A DNA stretch of 64,000 bases, from NCBI GenBank assembly GCA_964537685.1, contig CAZICM010000002.1:124001-188000 (forward strand), in the 5' to 3' direction. Every line of letters starts with the position of its first letter. Positions within the stretch are counted from its first letter, which is position 1. Of this stretch, positions 1 through 10,924 are shown in pieces. Below the pieces are notes generated by a model. The model was not told the DNA's origin. It saw only the letters and a list, made by a program, of their open reading frames with translations, and made no database searches. Position numbers and translations under genes: made by a program. Source of the stretch: CAZICM01 sp964537685 (lineage in GTDB: Bacteria; Myxococcota_A; Polyangia; Polyangiales; Polyangiaceae).

Positions 1-918
1 CACTTTCACTTTTTCATCGCGCACGGCATCGGCATCCCATGAAGCCGGAGGCTCCATGGTGATAAGCGTCAGCAATTGGAGGGCGTGGTTTTGAACGATA
101 TCGCGCGTGATTCCAACGGTTTCATAGAACTTGCCGCGGCCCTCGACACCGATCTCCTCGGCCACGGTGATCTGCACATGATCGATATGCTGGCGAGACC
201 AGAGCGGTTCGAAGATGGTGTTGCCAAAGCGGAACACGAGCAGGTTTTGAACGGTCTCTTTGCCTAGGTAGTGGTCGATGCGGAAGATCTGAGACTCGGC
301 GAGATAGGCCAGCAGCGTGCGGTTGAGCGCGCGGGCGCTGGGTAGATCGACGCCGAAGGGTTTTTCGACGACCACATGCTGATAGAGCGCGTCTTTTTCG
401 GGAGAAGGCGGCTCGACCAAACCGGATTCGCGAAGGTGTTTGACGATGGTGGTGACTTGTTCGGGCCCCACCGACAAATAGAAGACCCTCGAGAGCTTTG
501 CGCCCCTTTCGCCTTCGATGCGGGCAAGTTCATTGGCAAGGCTTTGATAGGTGCTGGGCTCGGTGAACTCGCCCTGAACATAGGAAATGGATTTGGCGAG
601 TTCGTTCCATGTTGCGGATTCCAGCGGTTTTCTGCGGGAAAATTTGGCGACATTTTCACGCATTTCGTCGGCGAAATCGGGTTTGGGCCTGCGGGCGACA
701 CCCACGAGCGCAAAGTTCGATGGAAGAAGGCGGCTGAGGGCGAGGTTGTAGACCGCGGGCAAAAGCTTGCGCTTGGTCAGATCGCCCGATGCGCCAAAGA
801 TGATGAGCACGGCAGGCCGCACGCCTTGGTCTTCAGGCATGCCTTCGCGAAGAGGGTTTTTGGCGGGCGCCGCAATGACCGCATCGGTCTGGGCTGTGCT
901 GTTCGTGTCGGTGGACAT
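1..918 (-). CDS. zwf: Glucose-6-phosphate dehydrogenase (3' end outside window)
   Basis: Catalyses glucose-6-phosphate + NADP to 6-phosphogluconolactone, the entry step of the oxidative pentose phosphate pathway, in the cytoplasm. Read from an ATG at 918, the minus strand stays open for 306 codons to the window edge, so roughly the last 200 residues of a normal ~500-residue enzyme are missing here. The Rossmann motif GASGDLTKRKL lies at residues 42-52, EKPFG at 185-189 and the substrate-binding motif RIDHYLGKE at 213-221. The start follows the gnd stop by 3 nt, so the two genes are surely one transcript, with gnd first. A disordered N-terminal extension of about 35 residues precedes the NADP-binding domain. 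Family assignment is certain; only the C-terminus is unseen. Confidence 0.96.
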   Translation of the reverse strand, partial: MSTDTNSTAQTDAVIAAPAKNPLREGMPEDQGVRPAVLIIFGASGDLTKRKLLPAVYNLALSRLLPSNFALVGVARRPKPDFADEMRENVAKFSRRKPLESATWNELAKSISYVQGEFTEPSTYQSLANELARIEGERGAKLSRVFYLSVGPEQVTTIVKHLRESGLVEPPSPEKDALYQHVVVEKPFGVDLPSARALNRTLLAYLAESQIFRIDHYLGKETVQNLLVFRFGNTIFEPLWSRQHIDHVQITVAEEIGVEGRGKFYETVGITRDIVQNHALQLLTLITMEPPASWDADAVRDEKVKV

Positions 919-921
919 GGT

Positions 922-2355
922 CTACGCGGGCTCCGTCCAGTCGGTATGAAAATCACCATCGCGATCGATGCGTTTGTAGGTGTGCGCGCCGAAGTAGTCG
1001 CGCTGCGCTTGGATTAGGTTCGCGGGCAAGCGATCGCAGCGGATCGTGTCGTAGTAGGCGAGCGATGCCGACAGCGAGAGCGTTGGAATTCCTGCCCCCA
1101 TACAATCGGCGAGCAGGCGCCTAAAACCTTCCTGAGCGGCCTCGAGTTCTTTACGGAACGTCGGCGCGAGCAGCAAATTTAGAAGTTTGGGATCGGCCGT
1201 ATACGCATCGCGGATGCGGCCTAAAAACTGGGCCCTGATGATGCAGCCGTCCTGCCAAATCCTCGCCAGCTCCGCGAGGTTTAGATTCCATCCGTAGGCG
1301 TTCGAAGCCGCGGACAGAAGCGACATGCCCTGGGCATAACTGCATATTTTCGCCGCGTAGAGCGCACCCCGAAGCTCTTGCACCATCCTCATGCGGCGCC
1401 GGTCGGGAACCCTTCCGCTGATGGGGCTTGGAAATGGTCCGGGCAGCGTAATCACGGCTTTTTTACGGACATCGCGCATCGCCGACAGACTGCGGGCTTC
1501 AACGCTTGTCGCAATCGTCGGAATCGGCACGGACAGATCAGCCGCCTCTTGAACCGTCCACTTGCCCGTACCCTTCATGCTCGCCGTGTCGAGGATGTTG
1601 TCCACAAGCGCCATGTCAGGATCGAAGGTGTCTCTCTTGCGGAATATCTTTGAGGTGATTTCGATCAAATACGACTTGAGTTCGCCTTGATTCCATTCTT
1701 CGAACACGTCGGCGATTTCGCTGTTGGACAATCCGCCCAGGGTCACCAAAATGCTGTACGCCTCGGCAATAAGCTGCATATCGCCGTATTCAATGCCGTT
1801 GTGCACCATCTTCGCGTAGTGGCCCGCGCCGCCGGGACCCACGTAGGTCACACATGGGCCATCCGCGTGCTGAGCCGCAATTTTGGTGAGCACAGGCTTC
1901 AAATCCTCGTAGCCCTGAATATCCCCGCCGGGCATCAGCGACGGCCCGTTTCTCGCTCCGTATTCGCCTCCCGAAATGCCCATGCCAAAGAAGCGAATAC
2001 CCTCTTTTTCAAGCTCTTTGACGCGCCGCTCGGTGTTCTTAAAATATTCGTTCCCCGAATCAATGAGCAGATCACCGGCTTCCAAGTAGGGCTTGAGCGC
2101 CGCGATGGTCTTGTCGACAACCTCACCTGCTTTCACCAGCAGGATGATGCGGCGCGGCCTCTTCACCGCTTTCACGAAGGCTTCGGGCGACGAAAAACCC
2201 TCCATCCTTTTGCCCTGCGCGAGAGCCTGAAAGGCTGCCACCGGTTCGGCCCAAGCATCGTGAGCCGCCACCGAAAAGCCTTTTTCCTCCATGTTCAGCG
2301 CGAGGTTCCTTCCCATCACGCCGAGTCCCAGAATGCCAATATCCATCTCGCTCAT
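922..2355 (-). CDS. gnd: 6-phosphogluconate dehydrogenase, decarboxylating
   Basis: Oxidises 6-phosphogluconate to ribulose-5-phosphate + CO2 with NADP, the third step of the oxidative pentose phosphate pathway. The 477 residues match the long, dimeric form of the family (about 470-480). Visible are the nucleotide-binding motif GLGVMG (10-15), the signature GISGGEYGARNGPSLMPGG from residue 126, catalytic K183 in KMVHNGIEYGD, and the C-terminal AHTYKRIDRDG tail that reaches the neighbouring subunit. The signature has Y where many homologues have E (GEEGAR). The gene is upstream of zwf with a 3-nt gap. No lactonase gene is visible; it may lie left of the window. Confidence 0.96.
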   Translation of the reverse strand: MSEMDIGILGLGVMGRNLALNMEEKGFSVAAHDAWAEPVAAFQALAQGKRMEGFSSPEAFVKAVKRPRRIILLVKAGEVVDKTIAALKPYLEAGDLLIDSGNEYFKNTERRVKELEKEGIRFFGMGISGGEYGARNGPSLMPGGDIQGYEDLKPVLTKIAAQHADGPCVTYVGPGGAGHYAKMVHNGIEYGDMQLIAEAYSILVTLGGLSNSEIADVFEEWNQGELKSYLIEITSKIFRKRDTFDPDMALVDNILDTASMKGTGKWTVQEAADLSVPIPTIATSVEARSLSAMRDVRKKAVITLPGPFPSPISGRVPDRRRMRMVQELRGALYAAKICSYAQGMSLLSAASNAYGWNLNLAELARIWQDGCIIRAQFLGRIRDAYTADPKLLNLLLAPTFRKELEAAQEGFRRLLADCMGAGIPTLSLSASLAYYDTIRCDRLPANLIQAQRDYFGAHTYKRIDRDGDFHTDWTEPA

Positions 2356-2530
2356 CGCGCTTTCTCCTAGCCAATCGCCAACATCGCTTCACCCGCCGTT
2401 TGAAGACCTGCGAGCCTATCACCGCTGGGTCTCGTACCGCTCATGCAGCACAGCAGACCGATCATTCGCGGCACTTGCGCAGCCACAAATTTCAATACGC
2501 AGCGGGAAGCGGTGTAAGAGGCATTTGCGA

Positions 2531-2887
2531 ATGACCGACTCGCCCCTTCCCCGTATCCGGGTTCCTCATCCCCATGTGCGCTGCGACGCGGCGGTGCTCG
2601 CCGGAAGTCCGCATGTCGTAGGCTCGCGGGTACCCGTGCGAAGGCTTTGGATTTGGTATCGAACGGGTACGTCCATCGAAACGCTGGTCAAGCGCTATCC
2701 CAATCTGGGACCCGCACGCATTCTCGATGCTTTGGCCTTCGCCTTCGATAATCAGGAGCTAATCGAGGCCGATTTGGCCCGGGAAGAAGCGCTGCTGCAA
2801 CAGCAAGGCGGCCCGAAGGACAGGAAGAAGCCGCTTGAACAGCTTGACTTGCCCTTTGCAGAGTCATCAGAAAAACCCAGGCGCTAA
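2531..2887 (+). CDS. DUF433 family protein (antitoxin-like)
   Basis: A 118-residue protein starting at the ATG at 2531. The central part, roughly residues 20-75, fits DUF433: the GSPHVVGSRVPVRRLW strand followed by helices with TSIETLVKRYPNLGPARILDAL, a small helix-turn-helix-like fold. Members are usually antitoxins paired with a downstream DUF5615/PIN-like toxin. Here the C-terminus is a charged tail (LAREEALLQQQ, then a Lys/Arg-rich end). The stop overlaps an ATG (TAATG at 2885-2889), but that frame closes after 14 codons, so no toxin follows. The longer upstream frame beginning at 2291 runs antisense over gnd and is not credible. Function as regulator or orphan antitoxin is inference. Confidence 0.75.
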   Translation: MTDSPLPRIRVPHPHVRCDAAVLAGSPHVVGSRVPVRRLWIWYRTGTSIETLVKRYPNLGPARILDALAFAFDNQELIEADLAREEALLQQQGGPKDRKKPLEQLDLPFAESSEKPRR

Positions 2888-3099
2888 TGCCAACGCGCTT
2901 GTGCTTATGGCTCACAGGCTCTTTACAGTGAGGCTCACTTCGGGCATTAACGGACCCATTGCAAGCCCGCGTTCCGCTGCACCGTTCGTCAGTAGCCGGC
3001 TCCCATTGAGGTGAGGCAGCGCGATGAGCTTGTTCAGGATGATGCACGCCGATTCTGATGCTCATCAATCATGGCTCGGCATGCTGGAGGGTTCTTCAA

Positions 3100-4374
3100 A
3101 TGCGCGTTGATCGTTGGAAGTTTATGGCCATGCCCGTCCTTGTGCTCGGGCTTGCTTCACCGTTGCTCACCAATTGCGGAGCGGTCCCCGGCGGGAAACT
3201 TCCCGGCGGTCTGGGGGACGTCGCCGATGCCGCAAGCGGGTGCGATGAATTTAAGTCGGGCGACTTCGCGAGTATTTCGCTGAAGGGCGACGCGAAGGCC
3301 AATGCAAAAGTGCTTGGCTTTTTGGAGGCAGCCTTTGCGCTGGATAAGGTGAGCGCACAGATGGAAGCGGACTTGATCGCTTCGTGTGCGGCCATCGGCA
3401 AAGGCATCGGAATGTCCGATGATGAAGTGAAAGCCGAAGCAGGCGAAGGCAAAGGCGCCGAGAAGGTGTGCGGCGGGCTGAAGGCCAAGCTCGATGTCGC
3501 CATTAAAGGTCAGGCCGAGGCGAAGCTTTCGATCGATTACGTGGAGCCCAAGTGCTACGTCGATGTCGACGCGGTGATGGATTGCTTCGCGAAATGCGAT
3601 GCGGCGATCGATCCGGGCGAAGTGAAGGCGAGCTGCCAGGGCGGCGAGATCAGCGGCAAGTGCGAAGCCGAGTGCAAAGGCACATGCTCGGTTGACGCTG
3701 GAGCTTCATGCACGGGCACATGCAGCGGAAGCTGTTCGGGCAAGTGCGAGGCGAATTTCTCGGGCAAGTGCGGCGGCAAATGCGATGGCAAATGCGATGG
3801 CAAGGCCACCAAGGGCACTTGCGCTGGCACCTGCGAAGGCAAGTGCGACGCGCAGGCCGAGGGAAGCTGCGGCGGCACCTGCGAAGGCAAGTGCTCGGCA
3901 TCATGCCAGGTGAAGGCGACAGGCAAGTGTGAAGGGCGCTGCTCGGGCGATTGCAGTGTCGCGGTGAAAGAGCCTGAGTGCTCGGGCACCTTCCGGCCGC
4001 CGAAGGTCGATGCGACATGCCAGACGAACTGCGGCGCCAAGGCAGCGGCGAACGTGAAGTGCGAGCCGCCGGGGCTAAAGATTGTGGCGAAGGGCAAAGC
4101 CAATGCGGAGACGCCCAAGATCGCGGCGGCCTTGCAGGCGGGATTGCCCGGCGTGCTGAAGGTGAACTTCGCGCTGAAGGAGCGCGTGCTCGACGCGGCC
4201 AACAATGTGAAGGGCGCGGGCGCCGCGATGCTGGATGCAGCGGGTTCGCTGGGCGGCAAGGGCCTTGCCTGCGTGAAGGCTGCCGGCGAGGCGTCGGTCA
4301 AGGCAACGGCTTCGGTGAACGTGAGCGTTCAAGCCAGCGCCAGCGTCAGCGCATCGGCCAAGGGCGGAACCTGA
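3100..4374 (+). CDS. Cysteine-rich lipoprotein with C-x3-C tandem array
   Basis: Predicted secreted 424-residue protein. The start at 3100 is preferred over the upstream in-frame codon at 3058 because GGAGG sits 9 nt before it and a signal peptide follows at once, with a possible but atypical lipobox LTNC (C26). Residues ~30-185 are Ala/Lys/Asp-rich and mostly helical in character. Residues 188-285 form a dense array in which cysteines recur every fourth position (CEAECKGTC, CSGKC, CDGKCDGK, CEGKC). Residues 300-424 are again Ala/Lys-rich and helical. The even spacing suggests a disulfide-stabilised rod or a metal-binding region; that is inference. I know of similar unnamed proteins in Myxococcota but no function. 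A terminator follows. Confidence 0.8.
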   Translation: MRVDRWKFMAMPVLVLGLASPLLTNCGAVPGGKLPGGLGDVADAASGCDEFKSGDFASISLKGDAKANAKVLGFLEAAFALDKVSAQMEADLIASCAAIGKGIGMSDDEVKAEAGEGKGAEKVCGGLKAKLDVAIKGQAEAKLSIDYVEPKCYVDVDAVMDCFAKCDAAIDPGEVKASCQGGEISGKCEAECKGTCSVDAGASCTGTCSGSCSGKCEANFSGKCGGKCDGKCDGKATKGTCAGTCEGKCDAQAEGSCGGTCEGKCSASCQVKATGKCEGRCSGDCSVAVKEPECSGTFRPPKVDATCQTNCGAKAAANVKCEPPGLKIVAKGKANAETPKIAAALQAGLPGVLKVNFALKERVLDAANNVKGAGAAMLDAAGSLGGKGLACVKAAGEASVKATASVNVSVQASASVSASAKGGT

Positions 4375-4402
4375 TTCCACACCGGCGGGTGAACTAAAAC
4401 AG

Positions 4403-4435
4403 AAGGCGGTGAGCCAACGGGCGCACCGCCTTTTT

Positions 4436-4436
<1 letters not shown>
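4403..4436 (+). terminator. Rho-independent terminator, probably bidirectional
   Basis: AAGGCGGTG at 4403-4411 pairs with CACCGCCTT at 4424-4432 (9-bp perfect stem, 12-nt loop), followed by a T run to 4436. It lies between the convergent cysteine-rich lipoprotein gene and the Ser/Thr kinase gene, whose stop is at 4436. The minus-strand side is followed by TTCTGTTTT, so it could stop transcripts from both directions. Confidence 0.8.
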
Positions 4437-6460
<2,024 letters not shown>

Positions 6461-6919
6461 GCCAAACTGCCCCGAGCATAGACCAAAAGCGCCGCGAAAA
6501 AGCAAAGCTTGGCCGCGCAATTCAGATCTTTGCGGCCGTCAAGAAAATTGCTGCGAATTTGACTGTATTTGCCACACATACTGAACATACGTTCGGACTT
6601 CCTGCCACCTTCATTCAAACGAATATTCCATTGGATTGTTAGGCCACACCGGGCGTAGTCTGCATCTAATGTCCGGCGGCCCGGCGGCCCTCTTTCAGTC
6701 TAGAGCCGCCCCACGTTCCAATCGCCTGGAACGAAAGCTTCACCATCGATGCGCTTGGCGGCTGGACAGCATGCGAGCACCTCAAGAGAAAACGAGCGTA
6801 ATAACGAGCGTAAACAGACGCCGCGCACCGCCGTGAGAGGGCGAATGTTTGGGAGGACAAGGCAAAAAGACGGGCCGGGCATCAACCTTTCCAGCCGCGA
6901 TCGCAAGGTGTGGAGAGAG
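6461..6919. other. 459-bp divergent intergenic region
   Basis: Separates the kinase (minus) from the Kelch protein (plus) and must carry both promoters. I see no gene in it: the short frames lack ribosome sites and have poor coding character. The one distinct element is the dyad GAAC-ATAC-GTTC at 6583-6594, 123 bp upstream of the kinase start. It resembles a Gram-positive-type LexA box, but about one such 8-base match is expected by chance in 64 kb. Confidence 0.5.
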
Positions 6920-9184
6920 ATGTCCATTGCGCAGGGTCGAGCCGCATCACTGCGACCATCGTTGGTTGCACCGCTTTATGTGCTTTACCTGTGCACATCG
7001 GCATGCACAGCGGAATCCAATACGGCGGGCTCACCCATGGACTCCCCGCCCGAGCCATTTTCCAAAGCGGAAAGTGCGCTTATCTCCCGCTATCCCAGCG
7101 TCGCACCGCACATCTTGCACCACACACCCGAGCCCCTTGCACATCCATCTGCATTTTTCAAGCTTTCCGTAGAATTGCCCGCATTTGGCGAGGATGGGAT
7201 TCAGCTCCATATCGATGCGCTGAACTCCGTTATTATCCGCGAAGAAAGCTTATCTGGCGAACGCGAACAAATTGAACAAAGCTCAGCCTATATTCGGGAA
7301 GGGGGCTATGCCTATTGGACATCGACGGCCCGTGGCGTGGAGGAATGGCTGCTCTTTGAACCTGGATATATTTATGGCCATCAACCTGCGGCGACCTGGG
7401 TATTAGAACATGCCCACGTTCGCGCACATGGCGATGCCTTGGAAGTCATTCCCCAGAACCAGGAACAGGGCGCACTATGGGTACAGGCTCCAGTTGCCTA
7501 TACAGAAAGCGGCCGAATCCTCAAGCCTACCTTATCGGCTCCGGCTCCCGATCGCATTGAACTCTATGTAGACGCGGAAGGCGAAGGCGTCCTCATCGAC
7601 CCAAGCTGGACGCCTACAGCCGCGATGCTCGTGCCCCGCGATAACTGCAAAACCGCTGTTCTTCCCGATGGCCGCGTCCTTGTAACGGGAGGAAATGTCG
7701 AGAAAAACCCGGCCACTCTTCTGGCCGAAATCTACGATCCTCAAAGCAAGCTATGGAAGCCCGGGGGCAATATGATTTACCCCGGCACAGCCCATACCGC
7801 GACCCTGCTTCCATCGGGCTCGGTCTTGATAGCGGGCGGATATTACATCCAATACACCGCCAATGGAGCGGACTATGCTTTTCCCTCCAATGCCCAGCTT
7901 TATCAGCCTCAGAGCAATACTTGGAAGCTGGGCCCCGCTATGCTGGCCCCGCGCTTTGCCCATAGCGCAACCTTGCTTCCCAACGGAAAAGTGCTTATCG
8001 CGGGCGGTATTTCGGGTATCACCAATAGCTATCTAAACAGTGCCGAAATCTACGATCCATCCCTAAACTTATTCAAAGCTGCAGCGCCAATGGCGCAAGC
8101 CAAAGCCAGCCACGCCGCCTTGCTCTTGCCCGATGGAAAAGTGCTGGTAACAGGGGGCGAAACACCGGGAGGCGAACCCTACGCGGGCGCCGAGATTTAC
8201 GATCCAGCGGCCAATGCGTGGAAAGCCGCAACCCCGATGAATAAAGTCCGCAAAGACCACAAGATGGTGCTATTGCCCAATGGCAAAGTATTAAGCGCGG
8301 GCCAATTGCCTGTGAATGGAATGCCGCCTTCCACAATAGAACCCGGCGATGCCGAAGTCTACGATCCCGCTATCAATCAATGGGCACCCACGGCCCTGAT
8401 GGCATCGCCGGCGCTCTTGCCCTCGCTCACCGTTATGGGAAATCAAAAAGTGCTACTAACAGCGCTCGATCCCATCCAAAAAGAGAATACCGCCCAAGTA
8501 TACGATCCTATCAGCGATCAGTGGTCCGAGGCTAAACCGCTCACATGGGAGCGCAAAAACCGCCAAGCCGAAAAACTGCCCGATGGCAAGGTATTGATTC
8601 TATGCGGAACTCCATCGGGAGATCCCAATCCCATCCCCGTCGCTGAAATCTACGATCCAGGCGTTTTTTATGGAGAAAGCTGCGAAAATGCAAGCGAGTG
8701 CGACAGCGGTTTCTGCGTGGATGGCGTATGCTGCAACAGCCCCTGCGACGCGGGAAGCTGCGATGCCTGTTCCGCCGAGGCGGGAGCCACGGAAGACGGC
8801 GTATGCACCTTGCTTACCGGCCCCCAGTGCGATGATAGCAATCTATGTACGGAAAACGATAGATGCGGTGCCGGCCTCTGCTCCGGAACGCTTATCGTCT
8901 GCGAACCGCTTGGACCTTGCTATGGAACGGCCACATGCGATCCCCAAAGCGGTGCCTGCGCAGCCGCCGCACAAGAAAATGGAGTCTCCTGCGGAACCGA
9001 TCAAAGCTGCTATGAAGGCGAATGCCTCGATAACTCCGCCATTCCAGACCAGCCTCCCATTCATCCCGAAAGCGGAGGCTGCAATTGCACATTCTCCACA
9101 TTGGACAACCAACACCCCATTGTAGCGGCCCTTCTCGGCCTATGGATAACCCTGCGCAGACGGAAGCGCCCAAGCCGACGCTAA
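6920..9184 (+). CDS. Kelch/galactose-oxidase-like repeat protein with MYXO-CTERM-like tail
   Basis: Predicted surface protein of 754 residues. The start at 6920 is chosen because GGAGAG precedes it and a signal peptide ending near LCTSAC (C29, weak lipobox) follows; the upstream frame from 6749 is Arg-rich and unlikely. Residues ~230-575 hold at least six Kelch-type blades, each with a core like TATLLPSGSVLIAGG or SATLLPNGKVLIAGG followed by AEIYDP. Residues ~590-700 are cysteine-rich (CDSGFCVDGVCCNSPC and similar). The end GGCNCTFS, then a hydrophobic stretch, then RRRKR, fits the MYXO-CTERM sorting layout. That signal is processed and anchors proteins at the myxobacterial surface. Ligand and function are unknown. 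Confidence 0.85.
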   Translation: MSIAQGRAASLRPSLVAPLYVLYLCTSACTAESNTAGSPMDSPPEPFSKAESALISRYPSVAPHILHHTPEPLAHPSAFFKLSVELPAFGEDGIQLHIDALNSVIIREESLSGEREQIEQSSAYIREGGYAYWTSTARGVEEWLLFEPGYIYGHQPAATWVLEHAHVRAHGDALEVIPQNQEQGALWVQAPVAYTESGRILKPTLSAPAPDRIELYVDAEGEGVLIDPSWTPTAAMLVPRDNCKTAVLPDGRVLVTGGNVEKNPATLLAEIYDPQSKLWKPGGNMIYPGTAHTATLLPSGSVLIAGGYYIQYTANGADYAFPSNAQLYQPQSNTWKLGPAMLAPRFAHSATLLPNGKVLIAGGISGITNSYLNSAEIYDPSLNLFKAAAPMAQAKASHAALLLPDGKVLVTGGETPGGEPYAGAEIYDPAANAWKAATPMNKVRKDHKMVLLPNGKVLSAGQLPVNGMPPSTIEPGDAEVYDPAINQWAPTALMASPALLPSLTVMGNQKVLLTALDPIQKENTAQVYDPISDQWSEAKPLTWERKNRQAEKLPDGKVLILCGTPSGDPNPIPVAEIYDPGVFYGESCENASECDSGFCVDGVCCNSPCDAGSCDACSAEAGATEDGVCTLLTGPQCDDSNLCTENDRCGAGLCSGTLIVCEPLGPCYGTATCDPQSGACAAAAQENGVSCGTDQSCYEGECLDNSAIPDQPPIHPESGGCNCTFSTLDNQHPIVAALLGLWITLRRRKRPSRR

Positions 9185-9299
9185 ATTTCCCGGCCATCCC
9201 AATCTCGCCCATCCCCAAGAATTATTCAAGAATGGACCAATTCTCGCTTGTGCCGAGAACATGGGCGTGACAAAATCCTTCCCAGACGAGGGGGTATCG

Positions 9300-10475
9300 A
9301 TGCAACAGAGCATTTTTGCCAGCGCATCCGCCGCGGGCGACGGCACGCATGCGCAAAAGACGGCGTCCATCGCGGCTGCCAAGCTTATCTCACAGCTTGC
9401 CGGCCCGCCCGATTGGGTACTCGCCTTCTTCTCGGCCAACCTCGCCCCCGAAGATATTGTCAATGGACTTGTCCACGCTTTTCCCAAGGGCACACCCCTC
9501 GTAGGCTGTTCAAGTTTTACCGAAATCGATAAAGCTGGCCCCTTAACCAACTCCGTCTCTCTTCTGGGTGCGCGCACGCCTTCCCTCCAGGTCAAAACGG
9601 CCGCGCTCGCGTCTTCTCAGCACACATCGTTTGAACTGGGTCAGATTTTAGGGCACCATTTTGCCCCCTTCGAACCGACCTTGCTGATTCTGCTTCCCGA
9701 TGTTTTAACGGTCAACGCCACCCAAGTTTTGCGCGGCATACAATCGGTTCTTGGCGAAACATTTCCAATCATTGGAGGGGCATCATCGGACAGTGGAGCC
9801 TTTAAGCTATGCTATTTACTTTGCGACGGCACCCTTCAAACGAGCGGAGTTGTTGCCCTGGCACTTAAAGGCCCGCTTCAAATCGCCACGGCGGCCCGCT
9901 CTGGATACATGCCGCTCAGCATTCCCCGCACCGCCACCCTCGTCGAAAAGGGCAATATTCTCTTGGAAATCGATCACCGGCCCGCATTGGACGTATACCG
10001 TGAATTCCTGGGCCCGCGCGCCGATCAGATGCCAGGCGTCAGCGTTGAATTTCCAATTGGCACCATTCCCCCAGGCATGGACGAGGCCCCAGCCTTGACC
10101 CGGGCGGTATTTAGGATTGATGAACGGAGAAGGGCACTTATTCTCGGCGGAGACATTCCCTGCGGCCAGCACATTCGTTTTTTGGGGGCATCTCGCAAAG
10201 ACGTCATCGCGGGAGCCAAAACGGCCGTGCTATCCGCCCAGCAAACCCTAAATGACCCAGATTTTGCGCTAATTTTTACGTGTATGTCCCGCAAGATTGC
10301 CTTGGGACCACTTTATGAGGAAGAATGCCGTGGAGCGCTGGCCTTGCTCCCGGCTGAACTGCCCAAGCTCGGATTTTATACATATGGCGAGCTATCCCCC
10401 GTAGGAGCGATTAGCGAACACCATGAATCCACCTTTACGGTTGCATTGCTAAAGGTCGACAAAAGCCGGCACTAG
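9300..10475 (+). CDS. FIST domain sensory protein
   Basis: A 391-residue FIST_N + FIST_C protein. FIST modules are putative small-ligand (amino-acid) sensing domains found alone or joined to signalling modules. Seen here are the N-terminal part with LVGCSSFTEI and the middle part IIGGASSD. The C-terminal part contains RRALILGGDIP and a final block with FTCMSRKIALG and LGFYTYGELSPVG, a hallmark of FIST_C. The start at 9300 has GAGGGGG a few bases upstream; the in-frame ATG at 9261 would add 13 residues and lacks such a site. No output domain is fused, so it would act through a partner. Its stop overlaps the stop of the next gene on the opposite strand in a shared CTAG. Confidence 0.85.
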   Translation: MQQSIFASASAAGDGTHAQKTASIAAAKLISQLAGPPDWVLAFFSANLAPEDIVNGLVHAFPKGTPLVGCSSFTEIDKAGPLTNSVSLLGARTPSLQVKTAALASSQHTSFELGQILGHHFAPFEPTLLILLPDVLTVNATQVLRGIQSVLGETFPIIGGASSDSGAFKLCYLLCDGTLQTSGVVALALKGPLQIATAARSGYMPLSIPRTATLVEKGNILLEIDHRPALDVYREFLGPRADQMPGVSVEFPIGTIPPGMDEAPALTRAVFRIDERRRALILGGDIPCGQHIRFLGASRKDVIAGAKTAVLSAQQTLNDPDFALIFTCMSRKIALGPLYEEECRGALALLPAELPKLGFYTYGELSPVGAISEHHESTFTVALLKVDKSRH

Positions 10476-10864
10476 ACGGAAGCGAGCCATATTCTCGCAT
10501 CATCGACCGAATCAAAATGCCGGGTTTCATACGAAGTTATCTTGGTTTTCTCTTTGGTAATCTTCAAGGTCATCATACCCAACACGCTCGTCGGAACGAC
10601 AATGGCGATATACCTCATTCCAGCCTCTACGGCCCGAGGCGTAAAATCCTGTGCAATCCAAACCATATCCGCTTCGGGAAGAGCCCGGCGAAAGCGCATA
10701 TCGGCCAGCCATTTGGACGCATTTTTCTTCCCCAACAAATCAATCCCAGCATTCATCCCTGCGTGAAGGTCTTCGCCGTCAATATACCCCTCGCCTTCGG
10801 CAACGACACTTTTAAGCCCTTCATCCCACCAAATGCGTATGCGCGCCGTTTCATAATAAAACAT
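10472..10864 (-). CDS. STAS/SEC14-like (SpoIIAA-like) domain protein
   Basis: A 130-residue soluble protein. The layout (N-terminal strands with IWWDEGLKSVVAEGEGYI, a helix, WLADMRFRRALPEADMVWI, a third strand with YIAIVVPTSVLG, and the C-terminal DSVDDARIWLASV helix) matches the small STAS/SEC14-like proteins often found near sensor genes in deltaproteobacteria. Such proteins are thought to act in partner-switching or ligand binding; this one has no obvious phosphorylatable Ser motif that I can point to. It lies tail to tail with the FIST gene, sharing CTAG at 10472-10475, and is 60 bp downstream of the methylase gene on the same strand. Confidence 0.6.
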   Translation of the reverse strand: MFYYETARIRIWWDEGLKSVVAEGEGYIDGEDLHAGMNAGIDLLGKKNASKWLADMRFRRALPEADMVWIAQDFTPRAVEAGMRYIAIVVPTSVLGMMTLKITKEKTKITSYETRHFDSVDDARIWLASV

Positions 10865-10924
10865 GACGCCTCTATACGACAGCCCCGACCCGAAGACAAA
10901 ACAAAACGACGATGGGCTGGCAAC

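Noticed and set aside
376..1017. 213-codon plus-strand frame
   Set aside because: Exact antisense shadow of zwf, whose own frame has G6PD motifs.
2887..2931. ATG overlapping the DUF433 stop, possible toxin gene
   Set aside because: The frame ends after 14 codons and shows no DUF5615 or PIN motif.
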